64,000 nucleotides of DNA. Origin: Pyropia yezoensis. Its lineage: Eukaryota > Rhodophyta > Bangiophyceae > Bangiales > Bangiaceae. Under the pieces are notes generated by a model that was not told the origin of the DNA, made no database searches, and saw only the letters and a program-made list of their open reading frames with translations. Below, piece after piece: positions 1 to 10,204 of the stretch. The position numbers and the translations under genes are program-made. The DNA is taken from NCBI GenBank assembly GCA_009829735.1, contig CM020620.1, positions 15,349,186 through 15,413,185 on the forward strand. The letters are read 5' to 3'. Positions within the stretch are counted from its first letter, which is position 1. The number at the start of each line of letters is the position of its first letter.

Positions 1-25
1 GCGCGCCCCATCTATTGTGCGTCCC

Positions 26-122
26 GTAAAAAGTGGACGTGCACGGGTCGTGCAGTGTGGGTTTGATTGGTCCAGTGGCCGATATTTGACATGATCACGA
101 CACGAGCACGTCCACTTTTTAC
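26..122. repeat. Foldback (hairpin) element, 27-bp arms
   Basis: The arm at 26-52 is the reverse complement of 96-122, with 25 of 27 positions matching, around a 43-bp centre. The arms begin GTAAAAAGTGGACGTGC. This shape suits a very small foldback or MITE-type element. No clear target duplication is visible and there is no coding capacity. Confidence 0.6.
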
Positions 123-751
123 TAAATTCGTGCCGTAGCAGCACCGAAAGTAACGCCCTCCAACAGCGCATCGGGCGCGGTGCCCACCCTACCGTGCGCC
201 CCTGCACTTAGTTCGTTTTTTGCGTACCCTCTGTGGCCGTGCCGTCGGGCGACATTGATATGCCCTGCGTACGACCATCATATGAAGCACTGCGCTGCAG
301 CCGTTTGCGCACCCATCGACCCACCGACGCTTCCCAGCCGTCCGCAAACCTGCTGGGGACCCGTCTTCTGGGTCGACGAGCACGTCGAGACAGGCTTTTC
401 CTGAACCTCCCTTGAAGCACCACCGTGCTGCCACCCCCCACCCCCCCTGCCGCGGGAGCGCAGACCCGCCGGCGCAGACAGGAGGGGGGCGCGGCGTCGC
501 CGCCGCTGGTGGTGGGTGGACCAGCAACCCCGCGCCCCCCCCCGCCCCCGTGCGCGCCTGCAAGCGCTCCCGCGGACGAGGACTCCTGCACGACCGCCCC
601 TTTCCTGTCTCTGTGTGTGTCTGGATGCCAGCCAACGCGGGTAAAGGGAGCAATTCAGATGCGTGTTTTAGTATTTTTACGTCTGCAGAATCCTCTGGTC
701 AGACCACTCTCCGAGCTGTCTGCCGCCCATCGCCGGGACGCCACGACATCC

Positions 752-1400
752 GCGCAGCACTGCTTATCCCCTGTCAAGATACAAGCCCGATTTTGGCCAG
801 ATCTCTTGCTTCGTTGTGCAAATTCTTGCCCTGCTCGAGCACGAAAATGAACGGCTCGAGCAGAACTTTGCTTTTCTGATCGAGGGGATGGGCTGAGGCC
901 AAAGAATCTCCCCAAGGATGACCGACACGACGGCCGCTGTCGGTGTTCTGTCAACCAATGACGACGGCGGTGGCGCTGCTGTTTGCTGGTCGGAGCGTTC
1001 CATTGGTCAGAATTCACGTTGTAGATGTTGAGCAAGGCGGAGAGATTTTTCCGTGCAGACCCTCGAAAGCTGTCGTCGCGCAGGTTTTTGCTTAGCCAGT
1101 GCGAGAGATTGCGCGGTTTTTAAACGCGTTTGTATAAACATTGCTCCCAAGCGTAGCGATGGTCGGTCGCTTCTTTGCGCTTCACGAGAGTGCTCTCCAG
1201 CCCCGTGCGCTTCCGGTCATACCTAGGGAGGTGGCGACTACCGATCGCCCGAGCTGTCATAGGCAGAAAGCAAGAAGCGGGGGTAAAAGCGGTGTCTATG
1301 ATGCCTTGAGGGGGGGTCGATGCAGGTTTTATGCAGGTTTTTGCTCGAGAATTTCCCAAAAAAGCAAGAAATTTTTGACAGGCGATAAGCAGTGCTGCGC
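752..1400. mobile_element. Possible short non-autonomous DNA transposon with 25-bp TIRs
   Basis: The 25-bp segment 752-776 (beginning GCGCAGCACTGCTTATC) recurs inverted at 1376-1400 with one mismatch, framing about 650 bp without a credible gene. The inner CAGCACTGC ends resemble hAT-type termini, but no 8-bp target duplication flanks them, so the class is a guess. Confidence 0.4.
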
Positions 1401-2089
1401 CGGTGAGCTGCTTTCGTACACGGGAGAGGGCTCATGAAAATACATCGCAGGGAGACACGCCCGAGGTCATCCGAACTTGCTGGCATCAAGACTTACACAG
1501 AGACAGGAGAGAATTTGTGGTCCGTATTCGTGCTGACCATGGGTTTTCCCGATCAGGAAATTTTGTCGGCACGAAAATAGGAGAGGTCAGGCTCTACCAC
1601 TGTCTGCCTGGACGCAGTGTGGCCGACGGGCGCCTACGGCCGCCAGGTGCGCTACATCCGGCGCACCATGGCCAAAAAAGCATCACCAGGGCCCACTTTT
1701 GGTGCGCTGCGTGCGGTACACGGGCGGGGGCGTGAGGACACCAGCGGGGCCCTCAGCTTCCAGAAACAAGCTTATAACCACCGCTTTTTTCCAGCCTGGG
1801 TGACGGCTATCATGCTGACGCCTCTGCTTCCCCACTCCCTGCTACACACGGGGCCACCACTGCGTCGCACTCCATGGCCAACGCCGCCACCCCCCCCCAC
1901 GCCACCAACCCGGCCGCCACCGCCGCCGACGCCGCCACCCCCCCCCCTGCCCCCACCACCGCCACCGCCACCGCTACCGCCGCCACCAGCAGCCACCCCC
2001 CGGCTCCGCGGGGACGCGCCGCCGACAAAGCCCACCACCCCGGCGCGCCCCCCCCCCCCCCCCCCCCCCAGGCGGCGCCCCCAATGGCG
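1401..2089. other. No gene identified; low-complexity 3' flank of the Furry-like gene
   Basis: The first half is ordinary GC-rich DNA. From about 1870 it turns into CCG/CCCC-rich repeats that could still encode Pro/Ala tracts of the neighbouring minus-strand gene. I could not follow a protein through it. Confidence 0.4.
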
Positions 2090-3770
2090 GCGCCGGAGCC
2101 GCCGCGGCGGCCGCCGCCGCCGCCGCCGCCGCCACCCCATCCACCGCCGGCAACGCCCGGGCGGTGGCCTCGAGGAGCGCCGCCGCCGCGGCGGCGGCGC
2201 CCGCCTGCGACGCCGCAAACGCCGCCCACACCCCCGCCACCGCCTCGTCCGTCGCGCCGCCGCCGCCGCCGGCCGACCGGGCCAGGACGGCCGACAGGCG
2301 CGCGAGGGCGCGCGCCACGTCCCACATCGGGTCGCCAGCCGGCGGGAGCGGCAGGGGGGGGGCGCCGCCGCCGCCGCCGCCGCCGCCACCCCCGCCGCCG
2401 CCGCCGCCGCCGCCGCCACCGCCGCCAGCCCAGCCGCCACCGCCAAGGCCACCACCCGCCGCCACTGCCGCCGCACGCGGCGCCGCCGACGACGCAGCGT
2501 CGGTCACGTGAAAAATGCCCGACACGTTCCCCCCCCAGAAGAGGACCCCCTCCCCACCCCATCCACCCCCCGTGGAGCCCCGCCTGGCCAAGCGGCACCC
2601 CCCCCCCCCCCCACGCCCACGCCCACCCCCACCGGCGCCGACGTGGCGGTGGCGTCCACGACCGTCCAGCCCCCCCCCCCCCCCCCGCCCCCGAGGCGTC
2701 CGCCCAAGCCGCCCATCCCCCCCCCACCCCCACCCCCACCCCCGCGGCCGCCGCCCCCCCCGCAACGGTGGCTGGCAAAACGGCGAGCCACGGGGTCAGC
2801 CACCCGAGCGTCGACCGCACCTCTGCCGGCGGCAGCGCCGACCGGGTGAGGCGGGTGACCACCTCGGTGACAACCGCCGGCGCCAGCCGCGGCGCCCGCC
2901 GGGCGTACCAGGCGGCAAGGTCCGCCTGCGCCGCGCCGCCGCCGCGCGCGTCGGCGGCGGCAGCGCCAGCGGGTAGGCCGCGTCGCTGGTCCCCCCCGCG
3001 TCAGGGCCGCCACCACCGCCACCCCCACCGCCGCCACCGCCGCCACCGCCGCCGCCGTCGCCGTCGCCATCGTCGCCACCGCCGTTGACTCCGTCGGCGG
3101 GGGAGGCAAACCAGGCGTGCGCCAGCAGGTGCACCAGCGTCACCGCCGCGGGGCGGACGTCGGGGGGGGGCGCCCCGGCGGGCGCCCCCACCATGCGGGT
3201 GGCAACGACGAGGAGGCCCGCCGCGAGGGGGCTCCCGGCACGCAGCGCGCGGCAGCCGCCGCACCCCCAACACCGCGGGCTGGGCCACCCCGTCGGCGCG
3301 CCGCCGCCGCCGCCGCCGCCGCCCGCGGCGCCCCCCCCCCCCCACCGCCGCCAGACGGCTGGTGGGGGTGGCCGCCCTGCCGGCGGGAGCGGCCGTGGCG
3401 TCCGCCGCCAGGCCGGCCGCCGTCGGCGGCCGCCCCCGCCCCCCCCCCCCGCCCCCCTGCAGCACACGCGGCGGCGCCGCGCGCGGCCACCGCCACGAGC
3501 GCCACAATGGTGTGGGCGGCGACGCGGGCGCCCGGGCCGCCCGGAGTGTCCCCCCCCGGGTAGCAGCGGTCGAGCAGCAGCGGCACCTGCGCCGGGTCCC
3601 GGTCGGCCAGCGCGGCGAGGCCCGCCCGCGCCACCCGGCGGTCCGCCGGCGTGCCCCCGCGGAGGACTGCAAACACCCACCCGACGCCAGCCGCCGCGTC
3701 GGCGGCGGTGAGGGGGCCCCGCAGCGCTGCCGCCGCCGCCCGGACGGCGGGCGCCGCGTCGTCGGCGCCG

Positions 3771-3811
<41 letters not shown>

Positions 3812-3855
3812 CCCACCGCCGGCCGCGGTCGCCGCGTCGGCGGCACCCCCGCCAC

Positions 3856-3906
<51 letters not shown>

Positions 3907-4002
3907 GCGGCGGCGGCGGTGGCGGCGGCGCCGAGCGGCTCCTCCCCACGCACTGCCCCCGCCGACCGGGTGCGGCGGTGCTGGGCGACGGTCGCCGGCG
4001 CC
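2090..4002 (-). CDS. Partial Furry/Mor2/Tao3-like cell-morphogenesis protein (frame-broken)
   Basis: Four minus-strand segments in changing frames look like one helical-repeat protein. In order they are: about 3760-3400, with ADDAAPAVRAAAAAL and the motif LLLDRCYPGG followed by RVAAHTIVALVAV; about 3270-3090, ending LVHLLAHAWFA; about 2960-2760, with DLAAWYARRAPRLAP then LTPWLAVLP; and about 2400-2100, with MWDVARALARLSAVL then VAGVWAAFA. This order matches the conserved middle of Furry/Mor2/Tao3, where a 'DRCY' helix precedes an 'LLPW' helix and then a 'W.ALA' helix. Those proteins are giant scaffolds for NDR-family kinases in polarity and wall growth. The frame changes coincide with long G/C homopolymers and probably reflect assembly error. 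The N-terminal part lies beyond the gap. The family call is an inference from motif order. Confidence 0.5.
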
Positions 4003-4338
4003 NNNNNNNNNNNNNNNNNNNNNNNNNNNNNNNNNNNNNNNNNNNNNNNNNNNNNNNNNNNNNNNNNNNNNNNNNNNNNNNNNNNNNNNNNNNNNNNNNN
4101 NNNNNNNNNNNNNNNNNNNNNNNNNNNNNNNNNNNNNNNNNNNNNNNNNNNNNNNNNNNNNNNNNNNNNNNNNNNNNNNNNNNNNNNNNNNNNNNNNNNN
4201 NNNNNNNNNNNNNNNNNNNNNNNNNNNNNNNNNNNNNNNNNNNNNNNNNNNNNNNNNNNNNNNNNNNNNNNNNNNNNNNNNNNNNNNNNNNNNNNNNNNN
4301 NNNNNNNNNNNNNNNNNNNNNNNNNNNNNNNNNNNNNN
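4003..4338. other. Assembly gap (336 N)
   Basis: The run of N sits next to GCC/GGC trinucleotide tracts and interrupts the Furry-like gene. Confidence 0.99.
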
Positions 4339-4922
4339 CCCCCCCGGGCCTCCCCTCCCCCCGTTCCTCGATCGGGAGTAGGACGCGAAAGGGGGAAGGG
4401 GCAAGCGAGAGGTTCAGGGCTCTGTAGGGAGGGCTGCTGCCCCACCACCCTACCCAACTACTCACAACCCCCCCCCGAACGGAGGTAGTAAGTGTAGGAC
4501 GGGGGAGGCGGGCTATGGTAGTGGCCACCGGTGCTTTTAGGAGTCGCGCATGGCTGGACGAGGGCGGGGAAGAAGCTGCAGAGAGAGACGGCAAGCGACG
4601 TCGACCAAAATATATGACCGACGGGGGAGGGCCCGGGGAAGCTGTGGGTTGACAGGGAAGACGCGGTGCCGAGGCACCGCCCCGTCCCAGTCTGCCCACC
4701 CACGTCGGCACCGCCCCACCCGGTTGCGGGTCGCGCCCGCCCGCGCGCGAGCTGGGGGCGGCCGCCCCTCCTTCACGGCCGGCGCCGCTCCTCGTCCCCC
4801 CGCGCACCCCTCGTCCGCCACCCACAGTGGGCGGCGGTGGCCCCGTCAGAGACGCCTGCCTCCCCAGCGTCCACCCCGTCGGACGGACCTGCCGGTCAGG
4901 GGTCAGCCCGCCGCTCCCGGGA

Positions 4923-4953
<31 letters not shown>

Positions 4954-5018
4954 ACTACGTCCTGCCCCAGGCTCCACGCCGCCGTCCCCTTGACCACCCC
5001 CCCCCCCCCCCCCCCCCC
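4339..5018. other. Intergenic, with C homopolymers
   Basis: No protein is recognised here. Poly-C runs lie at about 4925-4953 and 5000-5018. This DNA is downstream of the hypothetical gene at 5019-5696 and probably upstream of the Furry-like gene. Confidence 0.5.
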
Positions 5019-5696
5019 TCACAGCGCCAGGTCCAACACAATCGTGTGCGGGTGCGCCGGGTCCACCCCCACCGCCGGGGCGGTGCGCCGCGCCTCGGCG
5101 GCGGCGGCGGCCACCTCCACCGCCCACGCCGCCGCCGCCGCGCACGTCGTCACCGCCCCATCGATGGTCGTACAGTGGAGCACCCGGTCCACGCGCGGGG
5201 CGGTCCCCCCCGCCGCCGCCGCCGCCGCTGCCACTTGAGCCGCCGCCGCGGCGGCCGCCGGCGGCGGGCAGGCGGCCGCCTCGGCACACGGGCGGAGGGC
5301 GGCGAGCAGGCCCGCCGGCAGGGCGGTGCACACCCCCACGGTGGGGGGGGGCAGCGGTATGCCGCCGGGGCCCAGGGGGGGGGCCGCCCCGCCGGAGGGG
5401 AACGCCCCCCGCCCGAGCACGCACGTGTCGGCGGGCCGCGCACAGGGGGTGGCGGCGCGGCCAAAGCAGCCGGTGGGGGGGGGCGCAGGGACCCGCACCG
5501 CCGCCGCCGCCGCCGCCGCCGACGCCGCCGCCGCCGCCGCCGCCCCGGTCGGCGCCGCCGCCGTGGCGGTGGCCGCCGCCGCCACCACCGCCACCGCCGC
5601 CGTCACGGCGGCGGCCGCAGCGGCCGCGTTAGTGCGGCAGCCGGCGGCGCGGCGGCGGCGGCGGCGGCGGTGGTGGGAGGCGGCAGGGGGGCCCAT
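5019..5696 (-). CDS. Ala-rich hypothetical protein
   Basis: The frame is open from an ATG at 5696 to a stop at 5019 (225 aa). The first 65 residues are Arg then Ala homopolymers and could be an organelle-targeting leader or simple low complexity. The rest has Cys residues (CFGRAATPCARPADTC, residues about 75-90) and a non-repetitive C-terminus containing VDRVLHCTTIDGAVTTCA and ending in IVLDLAL. I do not recognise the family. The coherent C-terminal 60 residues argue for a real gene, but the start is uncertain because the same frame stays open further upstream. Confidence 0.4.
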   Translation of the reverse strand: MGPPAASHHRRRRRRRAAGCRTNAAAAAAAVTAAVAVVAAAATATAAAPTGAAAAAAASAAAAAAAVRVPAPPPTGCFGRAATPCARPADTCVLGRGAFPSGGAAPPLGPGGIPLPPPTVGVCTALPAGLLAALRPCAEAAACPPPAAAAAAAQVAAAAAAAGGTAPRVDRVLHCTTIDGAVTTCAAAAAWAVEVAAAAAEARRTAPAVGVDPAHPHTIVLDLAL

Positions 5697-6630
5697 GGCA
5701 GCGCACGTGAGCGTTTGGGGGGGGGGGGGGGGAAAGGGGAAGGAAGGGAGGGGGGTGGGGGGTGGGTGGGGGGAAGGATGGGGATGCCCCCGGGGCGAGA
5801 GGAAACACCACCCCGCCCGCCCCTCGTGGTGGGGTCCACCCACGGACCGGCGGGACGCGACGGGAGAGAGGGGCGGGGCGTAGGAGTGGCGGGGGACGGC
5901 TGTGGGGTGACGCCGCGGCGGCCGTGGGGGGGCGAGGGGGGGGGGGGGGGTGCCCCCGTTTATCAACGCGTCGCCCAGCCGGCACGCGCGTGGGCAGAGG
6001 GTGGGGGCGCCGGCAGCGGAGAGGTGGGGGGGGGGGGGGGAGCGGCGGCGGCGGCGGCGCCCGCCAGCCGACCCGCCACGGCCGGGGGCGAGCGCGAGCG
6101 CGGCGTCGGTGGCTGCCGCCGTGGCCTTGCCCCTCTCCCCCCCCCCCCCCCGCCCCGCCCTTCCCTGGCAGACTCGCGGCGTTGTGGGGGGGGGGGGCGT
6201 GCCGCTGCCGCCGCTACCGTCGCTGGCGCGCTCATGAGCCCCCCTTTGTAGGGGACGCGCCTGCACGGGCGGCGGCACGCCGGATTTGGGGTTGGGGGGG
6301 GGGGAAGGGGGGGGGGGGGGGGGGGGGGAGGTCGCGCAGGTGGGGCGGCGTGCCGGATTGGGGTGGTGTGGGGTTTTTCCTCAACCACCCCCCACCCCCA
6401 CCCCCGGCCCCCCCCCCCCCCCCCCGCCACCCTCCTCCTGCCCTCCACCTCCCCCCGTCCTCCCCCCCCCCCTGTTCCCCGTCTGGGACTGGAGCGAGGA
6501 CGGAATCGCGGCGGCGGGGGTTCGTTTGGGCCGTCAGCCGCGACGGCGGCTGCAGGCAAGGCCGGGGGGGGGGGGGGGGGGCGAGCGCTGCGCGCGCCAC
6601 CGCCCCCACCGCCCCCACCGCCGCCGCCCC

Positions 6631-6663
<33 letters not shown>

Positions 6664-7209
6664 GGCGGCCTCCACCGCCGCCGCCGCTGCGTCGCCGTCG
6701 CTGCCCCCCCCTGCACAGGTGGCGGGGCCACCCCGACGGCGGGCGGGCGAGACTGGCAGGGACGGCATCGCCGCCGCGGGCGGGGAGAGGGGGGGGGGGG
6801 GCGGGTGGGGCTGCAGGGATCAAGGAGAGGGGGGGGGGGGGGGTACCTCCATCGATAGCCGCCCGCGGCCGCTGCTGCTGCGGTGCGCGCCAGCGGCGGG
6901 CGGGGGGGGGGCGGGCGGGCAGGCAGGCACCCGCCCGGCGGGGTGGTGGCCAAGAGGGGCGGGGGGGGGGGGGGGGGGGCGGGGGCGTGCCGCTGCTGGC
7001 GGCGGGGGGCGGGGGGGGGGCAGCCCGCCGCCGCCACCGGCCCTCCCCACCTCGCCCCCCCCGCCCCTGGCGTCGGTGCGCGGCGTGGACAGCACAAGGG
7101 ACAAAACGCGCGTGGGGTCTGTCCCTGCATGCGGCGCAGCGGCCGCCCCGCCGGCGCGAGCCCACCCACCGGCCCTGCCCTGCACAAAAAAACCGTCCTC
7201 CCCCCCCCC

Positions 7210-7241
<32 letters not shown>

Positions 7242-7293
7242 TACACACACACACCTTTACGGGAACCCCCACCGGGGGCCGGCGCGCGCGCGC
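5697..7293. other. Low-complexity GC-rich intergenic region
   Basis: It is dominated by G and C runs and GCC repeats, so open frames exist on both strands without recognisable domains. A 45-base C-rich tract lies near 7198-7242. It holds the 3' end of the MetAP2 transcript and the promoter side of the gene at 5019-5696. Confidence 0.5.
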
Positions 7294-8564
7294 TCAATAG
7301 TCCTCCCCCCGGGAGAGCACCTCCTTGACACACGGCCGCAGCACGAGGGTGTGCTCAAACTGGGCGGTGAGGGCGCCGCGCCCGTCGGCGAGCGGCGGGT
7401 AGGCGTCGACGGTGCCGGCGGCGACCAGCTCGGCCAGCGCCGCCCCGTGCGCCGCCGCCCCCGCCCGGGCCAGCCACCGCCGACAAAACGCGAGCGTCCC
7501 GTGCCGCGCGTCAATCGTTGCCAGCAGCGCCGTCGCTGCCGCTGATGGCGGGGGCGGCCGCGGCCACCGTCCGGCGTGGGACCGGGCCCGCGCGGCCGCC
7601 GCCGCGTCGGCTGCCGACGCGCGCATGTAGTGGCTGGTGGTGGCGGCGGGGAGCTCCGCCACCACCCCGCGGCCCGTCGTGCCAAACGTTTCAATCGCGT
7701 ACACCTCCCCCTCCTCCATCTTTTCAGCCGGACGGCGGCGGCGGTGGCGGGCGCCGCCGCCGCTGCCGTCGTGGCCAATGGGCCGTACGCCCGGCACTAC
7801 CTTGCCGCCGTGGATGCGGTACGGCCCAATGCTGTGGCCGCCCAGGTTCCGAACGCTCCGCACCGGCAGCACGCCCCCCCCGGGGGTGACCACCTCGTAC
7901 GACTCCATCACCTCCTGGGCGGCGGCGCCAAGGTCGGCCAACCGCACATCAATGCCCGCCGCCGCTACGGCCGCCTCTGTCGCCCCGCGGGCGGCGGCGA
8001 GGAGCGGCGCCGCCGCCGCCCCCCCCCCCACCGTCCACGCGCTGTCAATGATCCGGCCCGCCACGTGGGTGCCAAAGTCCACCTTGACCACATCCCCCGC
8101 GGCCAGCACCCGCGGCGGGTCCCCCGGGTTGGGCGTGTCGTGGGCGGCCACCTCGTTGAGGGAGACGCCCGTCGGGAAGGCGCACCCGCCGGCGAGGCCG
8201 TCGGCGGCCAGGTGCGCCCGCGTCAGCGCCTCGAGGCGGTCGACGATGGAGCGGGTGGTGACGCCGGGCCGGATGTGGGGGGCCATGGCCCGCCGCACCC
8301 GCCGGTGCGCCTCGGCCGCGTGCCGCAGCCGCCCGAGGAGGGGGGCGGACAGCCGGTCCCGGACGGCCAGCTCCTCGTCGCTCGTGCGGTACGCGTTGGC
8401 GTCGGTGTAGTCGAGCAGCTGGCCGGCCGGGAAGGGGGTGCGCGCGTAGAGCACCCGCAGGGGGACGACCCGCTCGGGGGCGTCGTCCCCGTCGACGGGG
8501 GGGGGGGGGGGGGGGGGGGCGCACCACCCGGCTCGCCGCCCTCGCCAGCGGCCCCGGTCGCGGA

Positions 8565-8612
<48 letters not shown>

Positions 8613-8939
8613 CGCCGCGTCAGCGGCAGCAGGTGCAGCAGCGGCGGTAGGCGGCGCGGCAGGGGCGGCTGCGGTGGGTGCCGCGGCCGCGACGGGCGGG
8701 GGGGGGGCGGCCCCAACCCCACGGGCGGCAGCGGGCTCCCGCCGCGGGGGTGCGGGTGTGGGTGCCATGGCCGGCGGGGCCACCCCCGCCGCCGCCGCCG
8801 CCGCCGCCGTGACGGCCGGCGGGCGGCCGACGACAGGGCGGCGGCCGCCGGGGCGGGCGCCTGCCGGGCCGCGGCGCTTCTTCACCCCCCCCGCTGGCGG
8901 CGGCAAGGGGGGCGCACCCGCAGCGGCTGTTGTATCCAT
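7294..8939 (-). CDS. Methionine aminopeptidase 2 (one homopolymer frame break)
   Basis: This is a cytosolic metalloprotease of the MetAP2 type, which removes the initiator Met from nascent proteins. The C-terminal segment (about 8496-7294) keeps the family's metal and catalytic motifs in order: SLNEVAAHDTPN (His), VVKVDFGTHVAGRIID (two Asp), LGGHSIGPYRIH (His), EGEVYAIETFG (Glu) and AQFEHTLVLRP (Glu). It ends in SRGEDY, like the eukaryotic enzymes. The N-terminal extension starts at the ATG at 8939 (MDTTAAAGA...), with a basic KKRRGPAG stretch and long Ala runs, where animal and plant enzymes have a poly-Lys/acidic extension. A 23-G run (8497-8519) separates the two frames and needs a 1-2 base correction. 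Nearby Ala/Pro insertions between the Asp/His and Glu motifs are unusual but lie in surface loops. Confidence 0.85.
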
Positions 8940-10204
8940 CAGGGCAGCAAAGGCCGGGGCGAGGGCGGTAGGGAAAGAGTCGACGCGAGCGACGCAGGCG
9001 GGGGCAGGAGAGGGATATCGCCAGGAGTCAGCGCCGGCAGCAGCAGCCGGCCGCGTCGGTCGAGGTATGGGGGCGGGCGGGAGGGCGCCGCCGCTGCAGG
9101 GGCGGCCAGCCGGGGATGAGGACTCGGACGGCGGGGGCGGAGGGGGCGGGCGGGCCGTAGGGGAGAGAGACGGCACACAGCCCACGCGAAGCACTGTCGG
9201 CGTACGCCGACGCGCGTGGTGGGGACGGCGACGGGACGGGCGCGGCGGCCACGCCGCGACGCTGGTTGGGATCAGGGGATGAACACGTGGCAGAGCACAG
9301 CGGTGGATTTATTCTGTGTACTGTTTTGATTGGTGTTGTCTGACGTTGCAGAAATTCCCTGACACGCCAACGCTGCTGCCACCAGCCCCGCCCGACGTGC
9401 ACGTGGCAGGCGCGCGTCGGGCGCGTCCCAAGCGTCACCCGCAGCGCCGTGGCGTCGGCGACGGTCGTCGCTGGGGGGGGGGGGGGCCACGAGAGCCGCG
9501 GCGCTTCCCTCCCGCTCCCCGCCCTTGCTCTGACCTGCCCGCCCCCTTCCCGCCACTGCGGTGGGCATCCCCCGCCGCCTTCCCGGGAATCCGCGTCCCC
9601 CCCCCCTCCCGCCCCCCCCCCCCTTCCCCCCCCCCCCCCCCCCCCGCGGTGCCCTCGCCTGCCCGAACGCCAGCCCGCCTCCCGCCACGCCGCGGGACCC
9701 GCGAGTGTACGCCGACCACCCTCGCTCCCCGGCCGGCCGCTCCCCCCTCCCGCCCCCCCCCGCCCCGCGCCGCCACGCGCCGCCACTCCCCCCACCCCCC
9801 CCCTCCCCCTTCCGCCCCGACTGCGCGTGCCGCCCCCGGCCACGTGGTGGGGCGCACGGTCGCCGCGACACCCATTGCCCCCCCCCCCCCCACGCTGCCG
9901 TGCGTGCGCGCACCCCCTACCGGTAGCGTTGGGAGCAAGCGGGCCTCCACCCCCACGACGCCGCCCGTCTGCTCGGTGCGTGGCGGGTGCGGCCGCCTCC
10001 ATCCTCCCGCGCGGATTGTGCGTCGCTCCTCTCTCTGTTGCCTCCTCTCTCTACTCCCTCATCCCCCTCCAACTGCTCACCCCAACCCCCTCTATCGCCC
10101 CCTCTCCTCCACTCAACCACCCCTGCGCACCCCCCCGCCCGCTTCCCCCCCCCTGTCCCCCCGCCTCGTCGTTCCCCCCGCCCGTCGCGCTGGCGGCCAT
10201 CGCC
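8940..10204. promoter_or_regulatory. Shared upstream region of two divergent genes
   Basis: These 1.27 kb separate the start of MetAP2 (minus) from the start of the coiled-coil gene (plus), so both promoters should be here. The right part (9540-10200) is strongly C/T-rich on the plus strand, a typical 5' leader texture in this window. No TATA box is evident. Confidence 0.4.

Noticed and set aside
1617-7300. Many long overlapping open frames on both strands
   Set aside because: They arise from GCC/GGC and homopolymer tracts with few stop codons. Only segments with non-repetitive, family-like sequence were kept.
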